Below are positions 45,816 through 55,948 of a stretch of 64,000 nt of DNA, in pieces. The DNA comes from Paraburkholderia acidicola. Lineage in GTDB: Bacteria; Pseudomonadota; Gammaproteobacteria; Burkholderiales; Burkholderiaceae. The DNA lies in NCBI RefSeq assembly GCF_002362315.1, contig NZ_MTZV01000002.1, forward strand, positions 620,001 through 684,000, in the 5' to 3' direction. The translations under genes and the position numbers were made by a program. Every line of letters begins with the position of its first letter. The stretch's first letter is position 1. A model generated the notes under the pieces. That model saw nothing but the letters and a program-made list of their open reading frames with translations. It was not told the origin of the DNA and made no database searches.

Positions 45816-45862
45816 TTTACGCTCGTTTACGATACTTTATGCTCGTTTATCATCGATAAACG
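45816..45862. promoter_or_regulatory. 10-bp phased repeats and palindrome (operator array)
   Basis: Four consecutive 10-bp units: TTTACGCTCG, TTTACGATAC, TTTATGCTCG, TTTATCATCG, running straight into a palindrome cgtttatc-atc-gataaacg (45844-45862). The period equals one DNA turn, so the units face the same side of the helix. DeoR/GlpR-family repressors use such T-rich repeated sites. It lies directly upstream of a 35-codon ORF and the YbjJ-type MFS gene. Confidence 0.6.
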
Positions 45863-45875
45863 GAATGGGCGGAAC

Positions 45876-45983
45876 ATGCAAAGAACACGGCTCGACGCGG
45901 TAGATGGCTTGCTTCCAGATGAACGCGCGCAGGCAGATGCGCTCTCCAAAACCCGCGGCAACCTGACGGTGGCCGCATCATGA
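45876..45983 (+). CDS. Possible 35-residue ORF coupled to the MFS gene
   Basis: ATG at 45876 with GGGCGGA upstream encodes MQRTRLDAVDGLLPDERAQ and 16 more residues. Its TGA overlaps the ATG of the MFS gene (ATGA at 45980-45983). It could be a leader peptide or an internally deleted remnant of a DeoR-type regulator, which commonly precedes YbjJ-type carriers. Sequence is too short to prove either; it may be non-coding. Confidence 0.35.
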   Translation: MQRTRLDAVDGLLPDERAQADALSKTRGNLTVAAS

Positions 45984-47128
45984 AGCCCGTCTCCGAACGT
46001 GTTGCAACAACGGCGATATTTCTTGCCAACGGCCTGGGCATCGGAGCATGGGCCGTCGAAATCCCAAGAATCAAGGAAGCGCTCGCGCTGAGCGACTCGC
46101 TACTGGGCATCGCGCTGCTCGCTTTCGGGCTCGGTGCGATCGTCGCGATGCAGCTCGCCGGCCGGTTCTCGTTGCGCTTCGGTAGCGGACGGCTCACCGC
46201 GGCGCTCGCCATTGCATTCGCCGTCCTGCTGCCGTTCCCCGCGCTGGCTCCGAATTTCGTGTCGCTGTGCGTCGTGCTGTTTGCGCTAGGCGCGGCGAAC
46301 GGCGCCCTCGATGTTTCGATGAACGGGCACGCGAGTGTCATCGAAGCAAGATGGCAGGCGCCGATCATGTCGTCGTTTCATGCTGCGTGGAGTGGTGGCG
46401 GCCTGCTCGGTGCCGCACTGGGCACCCTCCTGCAGGCACACGGCGTGGGAACGCTCGGTGGGCTGCTGCTTCCCGATCTCGTGATCGGCGCACTCGTTGT
46501 CGCAAGTACGATTTTCGCGCTGCGCGATATCGGACCGCGCACCGGGAGCGCAGGAGGACTGCAGCTACCGAGCGCAGGTGTGATGAAACTCGCGGGGCTC
46601 GCCTTTCTCTGCATGCTCGTCGAGGGCGCGGTAGCGGACTGGAGCGCGGTCTATCTGCGGTCCACGCTCGGGACACACGCCAGCGCCGCGGGGCTCGGCT
46701 ATTCGGCATTCGCACTGTCGATGGCCGCGTGCCGTGTTGTCGGCGATGCCTCGGTACGGCGTCTGGGGCCGACGGCGGTCGTGACGATCGGTGGGGTGAT
46801 CGCGGCCTCGGGGCTCGCAATCGTACTCAGCGTGCCCGGTGTGGTGACGGCATGCGTCGGTTTCGCGCTAGTGGGGATCGGCCTTGCGAACATCGTGCCG
46901 GTTATTTTCAGCGCGGCCGGTCGCTCGACGGCGATACCGGCTGCCGGTGTCTCGATGGCCGCTACGGCTGGTTATGCGGGCTTTCTCGTGGGACCGCCGC
47001 TGATCGGCTTCGGAGCAGGCCTGCTGAGCCTGCACGTCGCCCTCTACGTGCTCGTGCTGGCGACACTGACGGTTTGTGTTTTCGGCGGCAAGGCAGTGCG
47101 CGCGACGGTCGTCGATCGTCCTGCCTAG
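45980..47128 (+). CDS. MFS transporter, YbjJ type
   Basis: 382 residues, about 12 transmembrane helices. ATTAIFLANGLGIGAWAVEIPRIK and DVSMNGHASVIEARWQAPIMSSFHAAWSGGGL are hallmarks of the YbjJ/FucP-like branch of sugar-type MFS carriers. Substrate unknown; relatives often sit with DeoR regulators and sugar kinases. Translation is probably coupled to the short upstream ORF by an ATGA overlap. Confidence 0.85.
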   Translation: MKPVSERVATTAIFLANGLGIGAWAVEIPRIKEALALSDSLLGIALLAFGLGAIVAMQLAGRFSLRFGSGRLTAALAIAFAVLLPFPALAPNFVSLCVVLFALGAANGALDVSMNGHASVIEARWQAPIMSSFHAAWSGGGLLGAALGTLLQAHGVGTLGGLLLPDLVIGALVVASTIFALRDIGPRTGSAGGLQLPSAGVMKLAGLAFLCMLVEGAVADWSAVYLRSTLGTHASAAGLGYSAFALSMAACRVVGDASVRRLGPTAVVTIGGVIAASGLAIVLSVPGVVTACVGFALVGIGLANIVPVIFSAAGRSTAIPAAGVSMAATAGYAGFLVGPPLIGFGAGLLSLHVALYVLVLATLTVCVFGGKAVRATVVDRPA

Positions 47129-47154
47129 TTGTCAACCTAGCTGGTATTTGGGTG

Positions 47155-47180
47155 ACAGCCTGCTTCACGGGTCAGGCTGT
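47155..47180. terminator. Hairpin between convergent MFS and antiporter genes
   Basis: acagcctg / caggctgt with a 10-nt loop. It overlaps the antiporter stop codon and lies 27 bp past the MFS stop. There is no T tract on either side, so termination is uncertain. Confidence 0.35.
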
Positions 47181-48922
47181 TCCTCGAACGTTTCACGCAG
47201 TGCGATCTGCATCGTCGCGTGAATTCGCACGCACCAGCGCCACAGCAATGCCACGAGCAGCGCCGCACACAGAAGCACGGCGATGAGCAAACCGGTCGGC
47301 GGCAGAATACCGCCCGACAGCGCGGCGACCAGCAGGAACACCCCCACCATCGATACGATCGGCACGAGATCGGAAATCGCATAGCGGATCGCACTCGTAA
47401 AGCGCCCGGCTTTCGCCGGCTGCACGCTGACTTCCGCGAGCAGCAGCGCAAGCGACTTGGTCTTGCGATAGACCGCGACGAGAAACGGCAGCGACACCAG
47501 TAACGCACCGCTCCACAGCACGACCCGCTGCAACGGTTCCGAACTCACCCAGTGCGCAAGGAAGTCGCTTGCGTGTGGCGCGCCATACGAAACACCGAGA
47601 AAGATCGCCGCAACGAGTGCGAGATTCACTGCGATCTGCAGCACGATCCGCCGCGTCATGCCGAGCAGCGTCGGTTCGTCGCTTGAGGGGCGCAGGCTAC
47701 CCAGCCACTGCGAGTACATACCGAACACGTTGGCCAGCGTGGCCGGCATCGCGCGACCGAGACGCTGCGTAATCGGATCGGCGGCACGGATCAGATACGG
47801 CGTGAACAACGTGGTCAGTGCCGACACGGCCACCGCGATCGGATACAGAAACGCGCTCGTCACTTTCAACGTCAGTCCAAGCGACGCGATGATGAACGAG
47901 AACTCGCCGATCTGCGACACGGTCATGCCGACACGCATCGCGGTACGCCCGTCCTTGCCGGCGAGGAATGTGCCGAGGCCGCACGACACGATCTTGCCGA
48001 CGATCACCGCAACCGTGATCACCGCAATCGGCCATGCGTAGTCGACGAGAATGCGCGGATCGAGCATCAAGCCGATCGTGACGAAGAAGATCGCGGAAAA
48101 CGCGTCGCGCAGCGGCGCAATCAGATGCTCGATGCGATGCAGGTGCCGTGATTCGGCCATGATCGCGCCGATCAGGAACGCGCCGAGCGCGATGCTGTAG
48201 TCGAGCTTCATGACCAGCAGACAGAAACCAAAACAGAAACCGAGCACTGACACGAGCAGCATCTCGTCGCTGCGCGAGCGCGCCACGTAGTTAAGCGCAC
48301 GCGGCACCACCAGAATGCCGACCACCAGCGACACCGTCATGAACAGCAGCAGCTTGCCGAGCGTGATCAATGCAATGCCCGCGCTCAACTGGCCAGTCTG
48401 CGCAATGCCGGACAACAGCACGAGCATCGCGATCGCGAGGATGTCTTCGACGATCAGAATGCCGAACACGAGCTGGGCGAAGTTCTCGCGCTTCAAGCCA
48501 AGTTCGGAAAGTGCCTTGACGATGATCGTCGTCGACGAGATGGCGAGGATCGCACCGAGAAACAGCGAATCCATCGGGCTCCAGCCGAACGCGCTGCCAA
48601 TCTCGTAACCGATCCACAGCATCAGCACGATCTCGGACAGCGCCGCGACGATCGCGGTCGCACCGACGCGGAACAGCTTGCGCAGACTGAATTCGAGCCC
48701 CAGCGAGAACATCAGGAACACCACGCCGAGTTCGCCGAGCGTCTGGATGGTCGCCTCGTCGTGGATCAACTGGAACGGCGGCGTGTACGGCCCGATGATC
48801 ACGCCCGCCGCGATATAGCCCAGCACCACCGGCTGCTTCAGGCGATGGAACAGCACGGTGACGACGCCGGCAAACGCCATCACGACCGCCAGATCCTGAA
48901 TGAAGCCGATTCCGTGGTGCAT
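47165..48922 (-). CDS. CPA2-family cation:proton antiporter (KefB/YbaL-like, without RCK domain)
   Basis: 585 residues. Residues about 1-390 are a Na+/H+ exchanger domain of 12-13 helices (GYIAAGVIIGPYTPPF, LGELGVVFLMFSLGLEFS, and ALGAFLIGAIMAES with the transport-site region). E. coli KefB and YbaL then have a cytoplasmic TrkA-N nucleotide-binding domain, but here the C-terminal ~190 residues are instead three or four more membrane helices with no Rossmann glycine motif. Regulation by NAD(H) or glutathione adducts is therefore unlikely. Ion specificity is unknown. Confidence 0.85.
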   Translation of the reverse strand: MHHGIGFIQDLAVVMAFAGVVTVLFHRLKQPVVLGYIAAGVIIGPYTPPFQLIHDEATIQTLGELGVVFLMFSLGLEFSLRKLFRVGATAIVAALSEIVLMLWIGYEIGSAFGWSPMDSLFLGAILAISSTTIIVKALSELGLKRENFAQLVFGILIVEDILAIAMLVLLSGIAQTGQLSAGIALITLGKLLLFMTVSLVVGILVVPRALNYVARSRSDEMLLVSVLGFCFGFCLLVMKLDYSIALGAFLIGAIMAESRHLHRIEHLIAPLRDAFSAIFFVTIGLMLDPRILVDYAWPIAVITVAVIVGKIVSCGLGTFLAGKDGRTAMRVGMTVSQIGEFSFIIASLGLTLKVTSAFLYPIAVAVSALTTLFTPYLIRAADPITQRLGRAMPATLANVFGMYSQWLGSLRPSSDEPTLLGMTRRIVLQIAVNLALVAAIFLGVSYGAPHASDFLAHWVSSEPLQRVVLWSGALLVSLPFLVAVYRKTKSLALLLAEVSVQPAKAGRFTSAIRYAISDLVPIVSMVGVFLLVAALSGGILPPTGLLIAVLLCAALLVALLWRWCVRIHATMQIALRETFEEQPDP

Positions 48923-49049
48923 GGGCGCTTTTCCTTACAAAAAGTAATGTCGAGACCGAATAGTAACGCACACGCGCGATACACCGGGATACACGGGATT
49001 AGGGCCGCCAAACGCCTGCGGACGGGCCCGACCACATGAAGGAATGTTT

Positions 49050-49079
49050 TTGACAGACTGGACGTCTGTGAAATATCAC
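49050..49079 (+). promoter_or_regulatory. Promoter with embedded operator palindrome, DUF2848 operon
   Basis: A consensus TTGACA -35 (49050-49055) with TATCAC 18 bp downstream as a weak -10. A perfect inverted repeat acagac-tggac-gtctgt (49053-49069) lies across the -35 and spacer, where a bound repressor would exclude RNA polymerase. The GntR-family protein encoded three genes downstream is the natural candidate. Confidence 0.6.
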
Positions 49080-49116
49080 AATAATATCTTTCGCATATTC
49101 AATCTGGAGTTCAGTC

Positions 49117-49803
49117 ATGCCGCAGGTGTCGTTCAATGTCGTGAGCCGCTCGGGAACGAGCGCCCCATCCACCGTCGATCTCAACCGGCTGACGATCGCC
49201 GGTTGGGCCGGCCGTGACCAGGCAGCCATCGAGCATCACATCGCCGAACTCGCGGCGCTCGGCGTCAAGCGCCCTTCCACGACACCGCTCTTCTACCGCC
49301 TTGGAGCCGGCCTGCTCACGCAGGCGGAACAGATCGACGTGGTCGGCACGAAATCGAGCGGCGAAGCCGAGTGCGTGCTGGTCCATAGCGCCGACGGCCT
49401 GCTCGTGACGATCGGCTCCGATCACACGGACCGCGAAGTCGAGGCCTACGGCGTGACCGTGTCGAAGCAGATCTGCCCGAAGCCGGTAGCGCGCGATGCC
49501 TGGCGCTTCGACGATGTCGTCGGCCATTGGGACCAGTTGCAGTTGTGCGCGCATGCCGTGCTGAACGGCGAGCGGCGCCTGTACCAGCAAGGCAGCGTGG
49601 CCTCGCTGCTCGCCGCCGCGGACCTGCTCGAACGCGCGCCGGTACCGGCCGGCGCGGCGATGTTCTGCGGCACGCTGGCGGTGATCGGCGGCATTGTCGG
49701 GATGGGGGACGGCGATGCGCTCGAACTCGAACTGCACGACCCGGTGCTGAACCGCACGCTGCGCCACGCGTATCGCGTGCGCGCGTTACCCATTGTCGAA
49801 TGA
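49117..49803 (+). CDS. DUF2848 family protein
   Basis: 228-residue cytoplasmic protein matching the DUF2848 family (VHSADGLLVTIGSDHTDREVEAYGVTVSKQ and AAMFCGTLAVIGGI are its most recognisable regions, the latter like the C-terminal part of fumarylacetoacetate-hydrolase-type enzymes). Function unknown. It heads a co-directional group with an MFS carrier, a GntR regulator and an amidase, which suggests an enzyme in degradation of an imported amide-type compound. Confidence 0.82.
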   Translation: MPQVSFNVVSRSGTSAPSTVDLNRLTIAGWAGRDQAAIEHHIAELAALGVKRPSTTPLFYRLGAGLLTQAEQIDVVGTKSSGEAECVLVHSADGLLVTIGSDHTDREVEAYGVTVSKQICPKPVARDAWRFDDVVGHWDQLQLCAHAVLNGERRLYQQGSVASLLAAADLLERAPVPAGAAMFCGTLAVIGGIVGMGDGDALELELHDPVLNRTLRHAYRVRALPIVE

Positions 49804-49810
49804 GTCTTTC

Positions 49811-51127
49811 ATGAACCTCACTCCCGCCGCTTCCGCCGAAACCAGCGCGTTGCGCAAGATCACCTGGCACATCATGCCGTTCCTGTTTCTGGTCTATGTG
49901 CTGTCGTATCTCGACCGCGTGAACATCGGCTATGCGAAGCTGCAGTTCACCGGCGACCTCGGCCTGTCGAACGCAGCGTACGGGCTCGGTGCAGGGATCT
50001 TCTTCTTCGGCTACTTCGTGTTCGAGGTGCCGAGCAATCTGCTTTTGAAGCGCTTCGGCGCTCGCGCCACAATTGCCCGCATCACGATCCTGTGGGGCGC
50101 GCTGTCGTGCGCGATGATGTTCGTGCATTCGGAGACCACGTTCTATGTGCTGCGCTTTTTCCTCGGCGTCGCCGAAGCCGGTCTCGTGCCGGGCGTGGTG
50201 CTGTATCTGACGTTCTGGTTTCCCTCCGACCGGCGTGCGCGGATGGTCGCCGTGTTCATGGCGGCGATTCCGGTGGCTGGCATCATCGGTGCGCCGTTGT
50301 CGGGATTCCTGATGTCGGCGCTGCATGAAGCGCACGGGCTGCGCGGCTGGCAGTGGATGTTCCTGATCGAAGGCATTCCGTCAGTCCTCACCGGCTTCTG
50401 GGCGCTCGCCGTGCTGCGCAACAGCCCTGCCGACGCCGCCTGGCTCACCGCCGAAGAAAAGCACGCCATCCTCAGCCGGCTCGCCCGCGAAAACACAGCC
50501 GCGGCCGCAGCGGGCGCGGAACACAGTCTCGCCGTCGCGCTGCGCTCCAGTCGCTTCTGGCTGCTGACGCTGATCTATTTCTGTCTCGTCACCGGCAATG
50601 CAGGCTTCTCGTTCTGGCTGCCGCAGATCGTCAAGGATCTCGGCGTGACCAACCTGCTGACGAACGGTTTCGTCACCGCGATTCCCTATCTCGCGGCGGG
50701 TATCGGCATGATCCTGATTGGCCGCTCCTCGGATGTGACGGGCGAGCGTCGCTGGCATTACGCGGTGTGCTGCTTCCTTGGCGCGGCCGGGTTGATCGGC
50801 AGTGCGTCGGTCACGAACTCGATTCCGCTCGCTGTGACCGGTCTGTCGATCGCGTACGTCGGCATCCTCGCGGGCTTCGGTATTTTCTGGTCGATGTCGA
50901 CTACGTTTCTGCAAGGCACGGCCGCCGTTGCCGGCATTGCGGTGATCAATTCGATCGCGAATCTGGCCGGCTACGTGAGCCCGTATGTGCTCGGCATCGT
51001 CAAGGATGCGACGCATAGCGTGACCTACGGGCTGCTGTTGATCGCTGGCGCGTTGATCGTCGGCGGGCTCGTCACGCTCGCGATGCCGCGTGTGAAGGTA
51101 CTGCACGGTGCGACGAGTGCGGCGTAA
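49811..51127 (+). CDS. MFS transporter, anion:cation symporter family
   Basis: 438 residues with 12 transmembrane helices. KITWHIMPFLFLVYVLSYLDRVNIGYAKL in TM1, EVPSNLLLKRFGAR between TM2 and TM3, and FPSDRRARMVAVFMAAIPVAG in TM4 are classic for the ACS family (phthalate, tartrate, glucarate or allantoate-type permeases). The ATG at 49811 is 7 bp after the DUF2848 stop; an in-frame TTG at 49793 is less likely. It probably imports the substrate of this operon. Confidence 0.9.
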   Translation: MNLTPAASAETSALRKITWHIMPFLFLVYVLSYLDRVNIGYAKLQFTGDLGLSNAAYGLGAGIFFFGYFVFEVPSNLLLKRFGARATIARITILWGALSCAMMFVHSETTFYVLRFFLGVAEAGLVPGVVLYLTFWFPSDRRARMVAVFMAAIPVAGIIGAPLSGFLMSALHEAHGLRGWQWMFLIEGIPSVLTGFWALAVLRNSPADAAWLTAEEKHAILSRLARENTAAAAAGAEHSLAVALRSSRFWLLTLIYFCLVTGNAGFSFWLPQIVKDLGVTNLLTNGFVTAIPYLAAGIGMILIGRSSDVTGERRWHYAVCCFLGAAGLIGSASVTNSIPLAVTGLSIAYVGILAGFGIFWSMSTTFLQGTAAVAGIAVINSIANLAGYVSPYVLGIVKDATHSVTYGLLLIAGALIVGGLVTLAMPRVKVLHGATSAA

Positions 51128-51241
51128 TGCTCACACTGCGACTCACAGCGCCGAGCGCGCAGTGAGTCCACGGCCGCGCTGCGCCTCATTCGCCGCGCAG
51201 CCGTGTTCTACAATGCCGCCACACCGACCGCACTCCTTTTC

Positions 51242-51922
51242 ATGACGCTCCCGCAGACTTCCCGCACCGCACGGCAGCCGAAGCGCCCGAATGCCGCGAG
51301 CCTGGCCGAACAGGCCTACGACTTCGTCAAGCGCGAGATCATCACGATGCGCCTGCGCCCGAGCGAAGTGCTCAACGAAGCCGAACTGATGGCGCTGACC
51401 GGCATCGGTCGCACTCCCGTTCACCAGGCGCTGCACCGGCTCGTCCACGAAGGCATGCTCACGATCATGCCGCGCAAGGGCATCATGGTGCGCCCGGTCT
51501 CGCTCGACGACGTGCTCGCAATCATCGACGTGCGGCTCGTCAACGAGAGCTACTGTGTCGAACTCGCGGCACGGCATGCGCAGGCGCAGGATTTCGAAGC
51601 GATGGAAGCGCTGCTCGAACGTTCGGCGGTCTGCGTTGCCGCGCACGACGTCGAAGGGATGATGGACATCGATCGCGAATTCCATCTGGCAATCTCCGCC
51701 GCCTCGCGCAACGCGGTGCTCGCCGACATCCTGCGCGGGCTGCATGAACGCTCGCTGCGTTTCTGGTTCATCTCGCTGTCCGAGCCGCACCATCTCGAAG
51801 ACGTTCACGAGGAACATCTCGAACTGTTTCGCCTGTTGCGCGAACGCGATGCGGACGGCGCGCGCCAGTCCGTGCAGCGTCATATCGAAGCGTTCCGCGC
51901 GACGCTTTTCAACCGGATCTGA
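51242..51922 (+). CDS. GntR-family (FCD) transcriptional regulator
   Basis: 226 residues: an N-terminal winged helix (about 15-85; LNEAELMALTGIGRTPVHQALHRL) and a C-terminal all-helical FCD ligand domain (DVRLVNESYCVELAARHA and DREFHLAISAAS, with the metal-binding His/Asp pattern). FadR-type regulators of this class usually repress local catabolic genes and are released by the substrate or an intermediate. It ends 6 bp before the amidase start. Confidence 0.92.
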   Translation: MTLPQTSRTARQPKRPNAASLAEQAYDFVKREIITMRLRPSEVLNEAELMALTGIGRTPVHQALHRLVHEGMLTIMPRKGIMVRPVSLDDVLAIIDVRLVNESYCVELAARHAQAQDFEAMEALLERSAVCVAAHDVEGMMDIDREFHLAISAASRNAVLADILRGLHERSLRFWFISLSEPHHLEDVHEEHLELFRLLRERDADGARQSVQRHIEAFRATLFNRI

Positions 51923-51928
51923 ACGACC

Positions 51929-53314
51929 ATGACCACCGAATTCACACCCTCAACGCCCTTCCCGCCGCTCGCCCAACTCGCCGCCGATCTCTCCGCCGGC
52001 CGCACCACGAGCCGCGCGCTCGTCGAAACCGCGCTCGAACGGATCGCCGATCCGGCTGGCCAGGGCTCGACCGTCTTCATGCACGTCGATGCCGACAGCG
52101 CCCGCGCCGCCGCCGATGCACACGACCGCCTGCGCGCCGCGGGCACCGTGCTGTCGCCGCTCGCGGGAATTCCGGTGTCGGTGAAGGACCTGTTCGACAT
52201 CGAAGGTCAGGTAACGCGCGCGGGTTCCCGCGTGCTCGCCGATGCGCCGCCCGCCACCGCCGATGCAATCGCCGTCGCGCGGCTGAAGCGTGCGGGCGCG
52301 GTCATCGTCGGGCGGACGAACATGAGCGAGTTCGCGTTTTCGGGGCTTGGGCTCAATCCGCATTACGGACATCCGCTGTCGCCGTATCGGCGCGGTGAGC
52401 CCGGCGAAGAACGGATCTCGGGCGGATCGTCGTCGGGCGCGGCGGCTTCGGTCGCCGACGGCATGGCAGCAGTTGCGCTCGGCACCGACACCGGCGGCTC
52501 GATCCGCATCCCGGCCGCGCTGTGCGGTCTGACCGGCTTCAAACCGACCGCCGAGCGGATTCCGAAGCAAGGTGGCGTGCCGCTGTCGTCGACCCTCGAT
52601 TCGTTCGGGCCGATCGGCGTCTCAGTCGCGTGCTGCGCGCTGGTGGACCGGATGCTGGCCGGCCTCGAGCCGCGCGTGCCGGCTGCCCGGCCGCTCGAAG
52701 GCGTGCGCCTCGGCGTGCTGACCAACTACGTGACGGACGGCGTCGAGCCAGCGGTCGCCGAAGCCGTCGACACGGCGCTCAAGCATCTGGAAGCAGCCGG
52801 CGCAATCGTCAAGGAAGTGCGCTTCGCGCCGCTCGACCGCCTGGCGGAAATCAACCGCTTCGGCTTTTCGCCGATCGAAGCGTATGCGTGGCACCGGCCG
52901 CTGCTGGAAAAGCATCGCGACCTCTACGATCCGCGCGTGCTGGTCCGTATCCTGAAGGGACAGCCCGCCAGCGCCGCCGATTACCTGGACCTGCTCGCCG
53001 AGCGCCGCGCCATGCTGGAAACGGCCGGCGCGCTGTGGCAACGCTTCGACGCCCTGGTCGCGCCGACCGTGCCGGTCGTGCCGCCGCGCGTCGCCGAGCT
53101 GATCGACGACGATGAGGCATTCGGCCGCACCAACGCGCTGATCCTGCGCAATCCGAGCGCGTTCAACTTCCTCGATACGTGCGCGCTGTCGCTGCCGTGC
53201 CACCGGCGCGGCGATGCGCCGGTCGGCCTGATGCTGGCAGGCGCCCCGCACAACGACGACGCGCTGCTGGCGCTCGGCCGGGCCGCCGAGGCCGTCCTGA
53301 CGACGATCCGTTAG
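51929..53314 (+). CDS. Amidase signature enzyme
   Basis: 461-residue amidase-signature hydrolase. The Ser-cisSer-Lys triad is intact: Lys86 in [13 protein letters not shown], cis-Ser168 in GGSSSG, and nucleophile Ser191 in [16 protein letters not shown]. It is a stand-alone cytoplasmic amidase of ordinary length, not GatA-like (no gatB/gatC nearby). The physiological amide is unknown; the cluster with DUF2848, an ACS-type permease and a GntR regulator suggests it hydrolyses the imported substrate. Confidence 0.92.
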   Translation: MTTEFTPSTPFPPLAQLAADLSAGRTTSRALVETALERIADPAGQGSTVFMHVDADSARAAADAHDRLRAAGTVLSPLAGIPVSVKDLFDIEGQVTRAGSRVLADAPPATADAIAVARLKRAGAVIVGRTNMSEFAFSGLGLNPHYGHPLSPYRRGEPGEERISGGSSSGAAASVADGMAAVALGTDTGGSIRIPAALCGLTGFKPTAERIPKQGGVPLSSTLDSFGPIGVSVACCALVDRMLAGLEPRVPAARPLEGVRLGVLTNYVTDGVEPAVAEAVDTALKHLEAAGAIVKEVRFAPLDRLAEINRFGFSPIEAYAWHRPLLEKHRDLYDPRVLVRILKGQPASAADYLDLLAERRAMLETAGALWQRFDALVAPTVPVVPPRVAELIDDDEAFGRTNALILRNPSAFNFLDTCALSLPCHRRGDAPVGLMLAGAPHNDDALLALGRAAEAVLTTIR

Positions 53315-53408
53315 ACGAAAGGCGCGGTGGCCCGGGTTCGCGCTAGAATCGCGGGCACCCGCCTGGGGGAGCTCCTCCGGCATTCACCGACCGCCACACG
53401 ATCGATCC

Positions 53409-53918
53409 ATGAACAACGACAACGCCGTCCTGCGCCGTGAGCGCTCCCTGCTGGTTCTGCTCGGTTTCATCTGTCTCGCGCTGGTGGCCGGCGCCCTGTA
53501 CCTCCAGTACTTCAAGCACGAAGATCCGTGCCCGCTGTGCATCATGCAGCGCTACTTCTATCTGCTGATCGCCATCTTCGCGTTCCTCGGCGCGCGGCTG
53601 CGCGGCTGGCGCGGCGTGCGTCTGCTCGAACTGCTGGCTGTGCTGTCGGCGGCGGCCGGCATCGCCACCGCGGCGAAACATGTCTACGTGCAGGCAAATC
53701 CGGGGTTCAGCTGCGGGTTCGATGCGTTGCAACCGGTCGTCGACAGCCTGCCGCCCGCGCACTGGCTGCCCGGCGTGTTCAAGGTGGCGGGCCTCTGCGA
53801 AACCGCCTATCCGCCGATTCTCGGCCTGACGCTGCCGATGTGGTCGCTGCTTGGCTTCGTCGTGGCGTTCGTGCCGCTCGTACGGAGCCTCGTACGCAAC
53901 CGGCGCCGCATCAGCTGA
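53409..53918 (+). CDS. dsbB: Disulfide bond formation protein B
   Basis: 169-residue inner-membrane quinone reductase that reoxidises DsbA. Four transmembrane helices; the periplasmic disulfides are Cys41/Cys44 (CPLC, preceded by HEDP) and Cys102/Cys130. The quinone-binding arginine follows CIMQR. It is separated from the amidase by 94 bp and appears to be its own unit. Confidence 0.95.
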   Translation: MNNDNAVLRRERSLLVLLGFICLALVAGALYLQYFKHEDPCPLCIMQRYFYLLIAIFAFLGARLRGWRGVRLLELLAVLSAAAGIATAAKHVYVQANPGFSCGFDALQPVVDSLPPAHWLPGVFKVAGLCETAYPPILGLTLPMWSLLGFVVAFVPLVRSLVRNRRRIS

Positions 53919-54376
53919 TTCGGGGTTGCCGGGCGCTGCTCTCGTTGTCGGGCGGTTTGTCCGCTGCATTGCCGGTCGATATGGGGCCGCAGCGGTAGAG
54001 CCTGCGACGCCGGCGCCGCAGGTTCAGCGGCATTTGCGTGGCTGCGCAGCTTTAGCGGGTCCGGCGTCACCGCTGCGACCCGGCCCACTCCGCGGCCTCT
54101 CCCGTCTCCGGCCCACCGCTTCAAGCGGCTGCACGTCGCTTCACCTCATTTCCCACTGTTTTTGCCCATTCCCGCCCCCACGCAACTTCCGCCGCGCGCG
54201 CGAATCGTACGGTTTTCATGACCCGCGGCTGATAACCCCCATTACCCGCAGGGAATCCTTTCCGCGCGCGGTGGTGCTATCTTCGGGCATGGATGGCGAT
54301 CTACGTGCGCGAGGCCGGTGACGGCACGGCCTCATGCGTAACGCGCGCCCGGTCCGCAATGTCTTTCGGATTCGCC
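53919..54376. other. Long spacer dsbB to xdhA
   Basis: 458 bp with no supported gene. An imperfect 22-bp palindrome (cctgcg-cgccggcg-cgcagg) at 54001-54022 may help terminate dsbB. The right part should carry the xdh promoter, but no clear -35/-10 or operator could be placed. Short in-frame codons at 54293 and 54359 precede xdhA, but the encoded residues are not family-like. Confidence 0.4.
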
Positions 54377-55944
<1,568 letters not shown>

Positions 55945-55948
<4 letters not shown>

